Below, piece after piece: positions 14,050 to 21,042 of a stretch of 23,771 nt of DNA. This stretch comes from Desulfobacterales bacterium HSG17 (GTDB lineage Bacteria > Desulfobacterota > Desulfobacteria > Desulfobacterales > Desulfococcaceae). The position numbers and the translations under genes were made by a program. Positions within the stretch are counted from its first letter, which is position 1, and every line of letters begins with the position of its first letter. The notes below the pieces were generated by a model, which saw only the letters and a program-made list of their open reading frames with translations, ran no database searches and was not told where the DNA came from. The DNA is taken from the NCBI GenBank assembly GCA_030377945.1, contig JAUCGD010000035.1, positions 1 to 23,771 on the forward strand, in the 5' to 3' direction.

Positions 14050-15033
14050 TTACCCCCTTTTTCCATTTCTGTACAATTTTTCCGTTTCAGCTTTAAGGAT
14101 ACTCATGCTGTTTTCCGTTGAACTGTCCCAATTGTTAATTACCTGGTTTGCAAGGCGCTCAATAGCTGAGCTGGCAATTGAGTCAGGATGACTGAGCATA
14201 AAAACCTCACGGTTTCTGCTGGAATTTCTCACATGTTCGTCAAAAGGCATAAACCCGAAATATTCAGGTTCAATTGAAAGTCCCTGGTTCAGCGCTGCAT
14301 CAAATCTGGGGAGCATATCAAGGTCTTTGGAATGCTGTCCCATGTTAAATACGATCCTGGGCCGGTATTTTTTACATTTTTCTTCAGCTTTTTGAGCCAG
14401 TTGAGGATTTTTTGTTCTTACATCCTGAAGAAGAGATCTGATTGAAACAGGTTCATACCCTGTGGGCTGCTGGAACCGGCGGAGTAATATATTGAGAACC
14501 TCCTGATCTTCATACACAGCTTTGCAGAGAATACGGAAAATAAAATTTCTTAGAAACATGACGCAATTCATTATGGACATGGTGTCAAATGTTGTTACTA
14601 TCATGCTTTTATATGTCAGCCCGAAAAAATTCAGAATGCTGAACATGGTTCCTGCACCAAGATCTAAAATAACATAGCGGGCAGGAAGATTTTTTAAGGA
14701 CTTGAGCAGGCTCATTCTCTGATTTTGAGAAAGATTTGCCATAAAAGGGGTCTGCCCGTCTCCTGGCAGAAATTTAAGATTTGGAATAGATGTCTGTACC
14801 GGAAGATCATTAAACCCAACTGTTTTGGATTTCAAAAAATCTCCTATTCCCGGATATGTATTGGGCATTCCAAGACATGTGTAAAGATTGGAACTTCCAA
14901 GATCCAAGTCAACGGCTATTGTCGAATGCCCGAGTCTGGCCAGGGCGATTGACAGATTTGCAGCAAAAATACTCTTGCCTACTCCGCCTTTACCGCTTGC
15001 AATGGGAATTATGGTTGTTTTTTTTGTCTTCAT
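14050..15033 (-). CDS. MinD/ParA-family ATPase (FlhG/ParC-like) of the chemosensory operon
   Basis: This 327-aa P-loop ATPase has the deviant Walker A GKGGVGKS (14-21), with the signature lysine K15 and catalytic-region K20. The A' motif VDLDLGSSNL (about 40-49) and Walker B YVILDLGAGT (about 119-128) follow. The family makes ATP-dependent dimers that position cargo; FlhG/MinD types set flagellar or division sites, and ParC-type proteins localise chemosensory arrays. Sitting between two cheB genes (14 bp after one, 10 bp before the other), it most likely positions this operon's chemoreceptor array (inference from context). A C-terminal membrane-targeting amphipathic helix as in MinD is not obvious. 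The RBS AGGA lies 8 bases before the ATG. Confidence 0.9.
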   Translation of the reverse strand: MKTKKTTIIPIASGKGGVGKSIFAANLSIALARLGHSTIAVDLDLGSSNLYTCLGMPNTYPGIGDFLKSKTVGFNDLPVQTSIPNLKFLPGDGQTPFMANLSQNQRMSLLKSLKNLPARYVILDLGAGTMFSILNFFGLTYKSMIVTTFDTMSIMNCVMFLRNFIFRILCKAVYEDQEVLNILLRRFQQPTGYEPVSIRSLLQDVRTKNPQLAQKAEEKCKKYRPRIVFNMGQHSKDLDMLPRFDAALNQGLSIEPEYFGFMPFDEHVRNSSRNREVFMLSHPDSIASSAIERLANQVINNWDSSTENSMSILKAETEKLYRNGKRG

Positions 15034-15047
15034 ACTATTTCCTGTCT

Positions 15048-16094
15048 TTACCTTTCCTCTGTTAAAAATTCCAGAGTTTCAGGCAAAATTCTTTCATCCA
15101 GGACCATATGTGCCACACCTTTTTTAATGGCATTATCCGTAAGATTGGGGAACACACAGCATTGTGTATCCTGGACAATGGTTTCACCGTTTTCCGCCCT
15201 TATGCGGGCAAATCCTTCAGCCCCGTCATCACCTACACCTGTAAGTAAAACACCGATGGTATTTTGGCCAAATACTTCAGAAGCAGAAGAAAATAGTAAA
15301 TTCAAAGGTTTTTTTATACCGCTGTCTACCATTAAAACAGGTTCGTCTTTTTCATTTGTGGTTATGCTCATGGAAAATTCATTTGAGCACATATAACAGG
15401 TTCCCTGTTCCATAATCATCCCGGTTTCGGCAACCTCTATCTTCCAGGGAACATATTCGTTAAACCTGCTGACAAAGGAATGAATGATTTTCGGAGAAAT
15501 CTCCTGAACAACTAAAACAGCAGCAGGAACGGTCGGGGAAAGCCTTGATAATAAGCGTATCACTGTATTGGGACCACCCAGGGTTGTACCAAGGGCAACA
15601 ACATATTCCAAAGGATAATATCTATACAGACTTTCAATACGCATATCTGTTGACCATTTTTTAGGAAGACGCACCCGCCTGACATTTCTCATTGTCATGG
15701 AACATGCAATTTTAACACGATTGATAATTTGATCTGCTGATGATCTTATATCAGGAGATACTGCTCCTGAAGGCTTGGGCACAAAATCAATTACCCCAAG
15801 GCGCAAAGCTTCAAAAGTAACACTGCCGTGAGCAGAAAGCGAGCTTAGAGCAACAATGGGAACCGGGCAGCAGATCATGATATGGCGGATAGCTGTTAAA
15901 CCGTCCATAACCGGCATATCAATATCCAAGGTGATAACATCCGGGTTAATTTTTTTTATCATCTTTAGAGCTTCCAGGCCGTTTGATGCACTTCCTGCCA
16001 CACTGATATCAGGATCTGTTTCCAGAAGCTGCGTAACAGCTTTTCTCATAAATGCAGTATCATCTACAACCAGAACTCTAATTTTTTCAATCAT
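15048..16094 (-). CDS. CheB-like protein with a degenerate catalytic triad
   Basis: This 348-aa protein has CheB architecture. The receiver (5-120) has D11/D12, phospho-acceptor D57 and KP at 107-108. The CheB esterase-like domain covers about 160-345. Aligned to known CheB (GASTGG, QHM, GNDG), the nucleophile Ser is Thr (T171 in GTTLGG), the catalytic His is Glu (E198 in VVQEISP; codon GAG at 15501-15503) and only Asp is kept (D290 in GVGDDGAEG). Loss of both nucleophile and base predicts no methylesterase activity. It may act as a phosphorylation-dependent receptor or CheA binding module, or as a phosphate sink (inference). The rest of the fold is well conserved and the frame is open, so it is under selection rather than a pseudogene. 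It starts 50 bp after cheA and is followed 14 bp later by the ParA-like gene. Confidence 0.88.
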   Translation of the reverse strand: MIEKIRVLVVDDTAFMRKAVTQLLETDPDISVAGSASNGLEALKMIKKINPDVITLDIDMPVMDGLTAIRHIMICCPVPIVALSSLSAHGSVTFEALRLGVIDFVPKPSGAVSPDIRSSADQIINRVKIACSMTMRNVRRVRLPKKWSTDMRIESLYRYYPLEYVVALGTTLGGPNTVIRLLSRLSPTVPAAVLVVQEISPKIIHSFVSRFNEYVPWKIEVAETGMIMEQGTCYMCSNEFSMSITTNEKDEPVLMVDSGIKKPLNLLFSSASEVFGQNTIGVLLTGVGDDGAEGFARIRAENGETIVQDTQCCVFPNLTDNAIKKGVAHMVLDERILPETLEFLTEER

Positions 16095-16144
16095 GCCATA
16101 TATCCCGAATATTTTAGATTAAACATAATCTTCTTTTAGTGCAA

Positions 16145-19100
16145 TTAAGCGGCAGCAGGAAACGCATTATTTTTAATCGCCATTTCACCTGAAAATTCTG
16201 CATTCCCTTTAAATTTTGCCTGTGCCCCAATAGACAGATTCACCAGCTCATATACATCAAGAATAAGAGATATTCTGCCGTCTCCCAGTATGGTAGCTCC
16301 TGAAAAACCGCTTTTTTCCTGTAAATACTCTACAATAGGTTTTATTACTGTTTCTTCCTGGCCTATTAGCTCGTCAACTACAAGCCCTACTCTTCTCATT
16401 CCTGTATTAACAACAACAACAAATGATCTTTCAGGATCGTCGCTTGCTGTCCTGATATTAAATATTTCCGAAAGACGAATTAATGAAAGGGTGCTGTTTC
16501 GAAGATAAATACATTCAACATTTTCTATATTTGTTATTTCATCCTTACTTATTCTCAATGTCTCTTCCACTGCTGTAAGGGGGACAGTAAATATTTCCAT
16601 ACCCACACGAACCAGAAGAGCCTGGATAATTGCAAGTGTTAAAGGTATTTTAATACGGAACCTGCTTCCCTCTCCTGCCCTGGAATCTATTTCTATGGTT
16701 CCGTTAAGTTTTTCTATGTTTTCCTTTACCACGTCCATACCCACACCGCGGCCTGATGTTCTGCTTATCTTTGCTGCTGTTGAAAAACCGGGTTTCATAA
16801 TAAGAGAGATCAATTCCCTGTCAGTCATCATGTCCAGTTCTTCCTGTGTGGCTATCTCTTTTTGCAGGGCTGCTGCTTTAATTTTTAAAGGATCTATACC
16901 CCTGCCGTCATCAGAAACCTCAATAACAACATGATTACTTTCATGATAAGATCTGAGGCGAAGAGTACATTCTTCAGGCTTTCCTGCCTGATAACGTTCG
17001 TTTGTTTCTTCACACCCGTGATCTACTGCATTGCGGATAATGTGAACAAGGGGATCTGCAATCTCTTCAATAACCATCTTGTCCAGTTCTGTTTCTTCGC
17101 CTATGATCTCCAGTCTGACCTGTTTGTTTACATCATGAATCAAATCTCTTACCAGTCTAGGATAACGGTTAAATAATTGGGCAATTGGAAGCATTCGTAC
17201 CTTCATAACACCTTCCTGAAGTTCATTTGCAACCCTTCCAAGTGCTACAATAGCCTCACTTATCCTGAAACTGAGAGCTTTAACAGGCTTCATAACCCGC
17301 TGATCCCCTCTCATGACGTCCTGAATATTTGACTGCAAATCCTTCATTTCAACATGAAGCTGTGAAAACCAGGCTCTGCTTACTACAAGTTCTCCCACCT
17401 GGTTCATGAGGTCATCAATTTTTCCTGCATCAACACGAATACTTTGTTTGATAACCTTTTCCGGAGAAGATTCAGATACAGGAACCTGTTTTTTTGCCGG
17501 TTTTGCCGGTTTTGATTTTTGAATCGGTTTTAATTTTTCAACCGGTTTTGATTTTTCAACCGGTTTTAACTTTTGTATTGAATTTGATGTGTTGGCAGGA
17601 ACAGGAGGTTTATCCTTTTTTTCAACAGGAACAGGTTTTTGTATTTTTTCCTGATTATGAGGCCCAGCCTGATTAGAATCTGCCTGATTAGAATCCCCAT
17701 AAAGAAAATCTCCTTGATTATTAATATCTGATACCAAACTGTGTTTTTCATTAACTGTTTTTAAAGATTCAACAGGTTCAGAAATCTCCGGTTCTTTTAT
17801 TTCAGAAGCTTTTTGAAACGCAGAAACAGCATTTTTATAGCTGATACTTACAGGTGATTTGGTAAAAAAACAATCCAGTTCATCAAAAAGGCCCTGATAA
17901 TCAGCTCCTGAACCTGTCTTTGTTTCTTCAACAATTTCTTCAGGCTCTATTATTTCATCTTCAAAAAATTCTTCTTCCAGTTGATTATCTATTAATTGAT
18001 TTTCAGGTTCAAAACCTGATTTGATACCCGGTTTTTCTTCTGCATCTGGTTTTTCTTCTGCATCTGGTTTTTCTTCTGCATCCGGTACAAGATCATCCAT
18101 TAAAATGGAATCATCATCTGACAGAACAAGATCTTCTTCAGTAAATGCCGGATTGTCATCTCTATACACAGGTTTTTCATCTCTGCGCCTGAAATCATCC
18201 TCTGCCGTTTTAATATCATCATCTGTAAGCAGTAGATCATCTTCACTAAGATCAATGTCTTCTCCAAGATCAAAATCTTCTTCTTCAAAATCTTCTTCTT
18301 CAATGTCTTCTTCAGCAGATAACAAATCATCTTTTTTTGGAGCAGCTTTTTTTTCAGAAGACAATGGATCTATACCGGCTTCCTGGAGAATGGAATCTTT
18401 TAATCTTGGAAAAAACTTTACTATGGCCTTAATAAAAGCATCTGTTACAGAAGTTATATCTGAGACCTTTCCATCAGGGCCTGCAATTTTAAAAGCCTCT
18501 TTGTTTTCAATGGAATTTACAGCTTTTTCAAGTTCTTCCTGCCAGGTATCGTAAACTATTATGATTTTTTCATAATCCATGTAATTGGCTGATGAACGGA
18601 GGCTGCTTATGGTTGCAAGGCATTTATTTAAAATGTCAACAGGTGTGGGAGACTGGGAAAGACCGATAAGCTGTGCTTTTAATACTACAAGGTTTTCTTT
18701 AAGATGTTGAATAAAAATATCAAATAATTCATCATCATACTCTTCTTCGTAAGTTTCAGTATCTTCGGAATTATCTTCAGTATAAATTTTTTCAAGCGCT
18801 TCCTGTTCATCAACATTTTTTTCTTCGGAAGCCTGATCTTCAGAAGCTTGATTTTCAAAAGACTGGTCTTCAGATTTTCGGTCTTCAGAATCCAGTTCAG
18901 GCAATAGTATTTCTTCATCTAAAAGAATAAGATCCGAAGGTTCTGCCGGAACTTCCTTTGCTAAAGGTGCTTCCGGCTGTTCTGATTTATCTTCTGATTT
19001 ATCTTCTGATTTATCTTCTGATTTATCTTCTGATTTAACTTCTGATTTAACTTCTGGTTCGGGTTCGGGTTCCAGTGCCAGTTCCGGAAGATCAGGAAAT

Positions 19101-19495
19101 TTTGTTGCAGAAGGTCCCGGAGAATCAAGAAGCTCTATCCGTTCAAGTAAATCACTGATCTCTGTTTTTTCCGTTCCTTCATATTCAAGATCATGAATCA
19201 GTTTGGCAATCCTGTCCCTTGAGTCAATGAGTGTATCAACCATTTCTTCATCAGGTACACGATCACCATGACGTATAATTTCCAGGAGGTTTTCAAGTTT
19301 ATGTGAAAGCTCTGCTATTCTTTCCATACCCAGGTATTCGGCAGATCCTTTTATTGTATGAATGGACCTGAATACATCATTTAAAAGTTCTTTATCGTCA
19401 GGCTGGGTTTCAAGACGGAGCAAACCGGTTTCCATCTCTTCAAGATGCTCTCCTGACTCTGTAATAAAGTCCTGAAGCAATGACAAATCTATCAT
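16145..19495 (-). CDS. cheA: Chemotaxis histidine kinase CheA with duplicated HPt-like domain and long acidic linkers
   Basis: CheA autophosphorylates in response to MCPs and feeds CheY and CheB. This one is 1116 aa against about 650 for the E. coli protein. The N-terminal HPt (1-120) has H46 in SIHTIKGSAEYLG. After an EDKS-repeat linker, a second HPt-like domain (about 250-365) aligns to the first but has Ser at the His position (S297 in ATISSLRSSANYM). Acidic linkers follow, including three DAEEKP units (472-489), then a Lys/Pro-rich linker (630-670). The kinase core has the dimerisation helices (about 685-760) and the ATPase with the N-box HIIRNAVDHG (818-827), DDGRGID (862-868) and GRGVGMD (915-921). 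A CheW-like domain (about 950-1090) ends the protein. There is no C-terminal receiver. Its ATG overlaps the upstream HAMP-gene stop by 4 bp (ATGA), and AAGGAG precedes it. Confidence 0.95.
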   Translation of the reverse strand: MIDLSLLQDFITESGEHLEEMETGLLRLETQPDDKELLNDVFRSIHTIKGSAEYLGMERIAELSHKLENLLEIIRHGDRVPDEEMVDTLIDSRDRIAKLIHDLEYEGTEKTEISDLLERIELLDSPGPSATKFPDLPELALEPEPEPEVKSEVKSEDKSEDKSEDKSEDKSEQPEAPLAKEVPAEPSDLILLDEEILLPELDSEDRKSEDQSFENQASEDQASEEKNVDEQEALEKIYTEDNSEDTETYEEEYDDELFDIFIQHLKENLVVLKAQLIGLSQSPTPVDILNKCLATISSLRSSANYMDYEKIIIVYDTWQEELEKAVNSIENKEAFKIAGPDGKVSDITSVTDAFIKAIVKFFPRLKDSILQEAGIDPLSSEKKAAPKKDDLLSAEEDIEEEDFEEEDFDLGEDIDLSEDDLLLTDDDIKTAEDDFRRRDEKPVYRDDNPAFTEEDLVLSDDDSILMDDLVPDAEEKPDAEEKPDAEEKPGIKSGFEPENQLIDNQLEEEFFEDEIIEPEEIVEETKTGSGADYQGLFDELDCFFTKSPVSISYKNAVSAFQKASEIKEPEISEPVESLKTVNEKHSLVSDINNQGDFLYGDSNQADSNQAGPHNQEKIQKPVPVEKKDKPPVPANTSNSIQKLKPVEKSKPVEKLKPIQKSKPAKPAKKQVPVSESSPEKVIKQSIRVDAGKIDDLMNQVGELVVSRAWFSQLHVEMKDLQSNIQDVMRGDQRVMKPVKALSFRISEAIVALGRVANELQEGVMKVRMLPIAQLFNRYPRLVRDLIHDVNKQVRLEIIGEETELDKMVIEEIADPLVHIIRNAVDHGCEETNERYQAGKPEECTLRLRSYHESNHVVIEVSDDGRGIDPLKIKAAALQKEIATQEELDMMTDRELISLIMKPGFSTAAKISRTSGRGVGMDVVKENIEKLNGTIEIDSRAGEGSRFRIKIPLTLAIIQALLVRVGMEIFTVPLTAVEETLRISKDEITNIENVECIYLRNSTLSLIRLSEIFNIRTASDDPERSFVVVVNTGMRRVGLVVDELIGQEETVIKPIVEYLQEKSGFSGATILGDGRISLILDVYELVNLSIGAQAKFKGNAEFSGEMAIKNNAFPAAA
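18030..18083. repeat. 18-bp tandem repeat in cheA (DAEEKP linker)
   Basis: Three consecutive 18-bp units are present (18030, 18048, 18066), identical except for the last base of the third. They encode DAEEKP on the minus strand. In-frame expansion or contraction would tune linker length. Confidence 0.85.
18981..19052. repeat. 12-bp tandem repeat in cheA (EDKS linker)
   Basis: Six 12-bp units are present: four of TCTGATTTATCT, then two of TCTGATTTAACT. They encode repeated EDKS or EVKS between the first and second HPt-like domains. Low divergence between units suggests recent slippage. Confidence 0.88.
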
Positions 19496-20088
19496 GAATG
19501 TTTCTCCTTCTCAGCCATTACCTTTCCGTTTTCCAGGCAAATATCATAATAATCAAATGCCTGAATCATTTCTTGAATATCATGAATATGCTGCCTGATA
19601 AGTATATAATCTCTTTCAATCTCCGGTGTTATTGCAGCTTCATTTTGTTCAAGGAGTTTTTGTTTAATCTGCTCAATTGTTTCAATAATAAAATTGGAAT
19701 GAGTTTGAATATGAAGCAAAACTTCCTGAACATTGACAGTAAAATCATTTAGAGATTCACCAATTTTTTTTACATCATCTCCTGGTAAAACAGGCAGGGT
19801 GACATCAAGATGGCCATGAGATAATTCATTTGCAGCCACGCCCCAGGCGCGGCTGATTTTCTCTATGGGAATTATGATATTACGCATAAATACAATTAAT
19901 ATTACGCTGATACATGCTAAAAAGACTATAATTGCGACAATAATATGATTTTGTATTTTAACCTGATACATTGTTGCTTCATATAAAAAATAGGAACAAA
20001 AACCCATTGCAGCAGCAGCAATGAGGATAAAATAGGTCAAAACAGTTCTGCGAAAATCTGATATTTTTCTATCCATTATTTTTTTCAC
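19492..20088 (-). CDS. Two-TM HAMP-domain protein lacking a signalling module
   Basis: This 198-aa inner-membrane protein has hydrophobic segments at about 16-36 and 48-69 separated by a short extracytoplasmic loop. A HAMP-like domain (about 70-125, starting IIIPIEKISRAW with GDDVKKIGESLNDF) and a coiled-coil tail (125-198) follow. It has neither the MCP hairpin nor a kinase or cyclase output. It may pair with the operon MCP or CheA as an accessory receptor-like component; no family function is known to me. The start is taken as GTG at 20088, which overlaps the cheY stop by 4 bp (GTGA). An in-frame ATG at 20076 would remove 4 residues. Its own stop overlaps the cheA ATG by 4 bp, so cheY, this gene and cheA look translationally coupled. 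Confidence 0.85.
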   Translation of the reverse strand: MKKIMDRKISDFRRTVLTYFILIAAAAMGFCSYFLYEATMYQVKIQNHIIVAIIVFLACISVILIVFMRNIIIPIEKISRAWGVAANELSHGHLDVTLPVLPGDDVKKIGESLNDFTVNVQEVLLHIQTHSNFIIETIEQIKQKLLEQNEAAITPEIERDYILIRQHIHDIQEMIQAFDYYDICLENGKVMAEKEKHS

Positions 20089-20444
20089 ATTTCGTTATCG
20101 GCAATAATTGTAAGAATTTCTTTAGAACTATGCTTATTAACATATCCCATACCGCCCAGATCTTTGGCTTCCTGGCTGTATGTTTCTTCATTTAAATTGG
20201 AAAGAAAAATAATCCGGGCATTTTTATCATATTTGAGAATTTCCTTTGCAGCCGCAAATCCGTCCATTTCGCGCATGGTAATATCCATAGTAACAAGATC
20301 CGGGGTACACAAAGGATAGAGTGCAATAGCCTCCTTCCCGTCTTTAGCTTCACCGACAATGACATGCCCTCCTGTTTCCAGGGTTTTTCGCACCATTTTC
20401 CTCATGATGGAAGAGTCATCTACAATCAGAATTCTTTTACTCAT
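20085..20444 (-). CDS. cheY: Single-domain response regulator CheY
   Basis: This is a stand-alone receiver of 119 aa. The acidic pocket is D9/D10, the phospho-acceptor is D54 in VTMDITMREMDG, the switch residue is S82 (FLSN) and the conserved lysine is K104. The residue after K104 is His where most CheY proteins have the cis-Pro, so this loop is atypical. In the family, CheA-phosphorylated CheY binds the motor or another output. It lies 73 bp after cheW and overlaps the HAMP gene by 4 bp. No strong Shine-Dalgarno is visible. Confidence 0.92.
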   Translation of the reverse strand: MSKRILIVDDSSIMRKMVRKTLETGGHVIVGEAKDGKEAIALYPLCTPDLVTMDITMREMDGFAAAKEILKYDKNARIIFLSNLNEETYSQEAKDLGGMGYVNKHSSKEILTIIADNEM

Positions 20445-20517
20445 TTTACTTTTACCAATTCTTCCTAATTATTGTTAAATGAAAGTTATTTTTCCTGTTT
20501 CTATTCTTTCTATTTTA

Positions 20518-21027
20518 TTATTCCTGGGAAAAATCTTTAAGCTTTTTGAGTTCGTTAATCTTGAGTATCCTGCTGAAATCCAGAAATATCAGGAGATTTT
20601 TATTAATTTCGCAGACACCTCGTATATACTGGCTCTTAAGCCCTGCCAGCACAATATCAGGAGGAGGCTCTATGCTGTCTTTCCTTATTTTTAAAACCTT
20701 TGTTACAGAATCAACAATAAAACCGGTAACACGATTATCCACATTAACTATGAGTATCCAGTCTTTGTTTTTATCCTGATTTTTATTATAAAGATTCAGA
20801 CGTTTCCTCAGTTCAATAACCGGTACAATGCTTCCCCGGAGATTTATAACCCCTTCGATAAAATCAGGAGAATTGGGTACGCCTGTGATAGGGGCTGAAC
20901 GGATAATTTCCTGAACCATAAGGATATCAACTCCGAATTGTTCTTTGCCTATCATAAAGCCCACAAGCTGCATAATCTGCTCTTTTTCCGTCTCCTGAAC
21001 ATCCCGGACATAGTCGTCTTGTTCCAT
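20518..21027 (-). CDS. cheW: Chemotaxis coupling protein CheW
   Basis: This 169-aa SH3-like scaffold links MCP to CheA in the array. The CheW-domain landmarks are visible in order: LVGFMIGKEQFGVDILMVQEI (about 21-41), the receptor-binding strand IEGVINLRGSIVPVIELR (57-74), ILIVNVDNRVTGFIVDSVTKVL (91-112) and the C-terminal YIRGVCEINKNLLIFLDFSRIL. It is slightly longer than E. coli CheW at both ends. A near-consensus RBS (AAAGGAGG) precedes the ATG. It follows the MCP gene by 15 bp. Confidence 0.95.
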   Translation of the reverse strand: MEQDDYVRDVQETEKEQIMQLVGFMIGKEQFGVDILMVQEIIRSAPITGVPNSPDFIEGVINLRGSIVPVIELRKRLNLYNKNQDKNKDWILIVNVDNRVTGFIVDSVTKVLKIRKDSIEPPPDIVLAGLKSQYIRGVCEINKNLLIFLDFSRILKINELKKLKDFSQE

Positions 21028-21042
21028 TTATACCTCCTTTCC

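Noticed and set aside
18021..18554. 177-aa Ser-rich ORF on the plus strand opposite cheA
   Set aside because: It is the antisense of the acidic Glu/Asp linker codons and has no domain or RBS.
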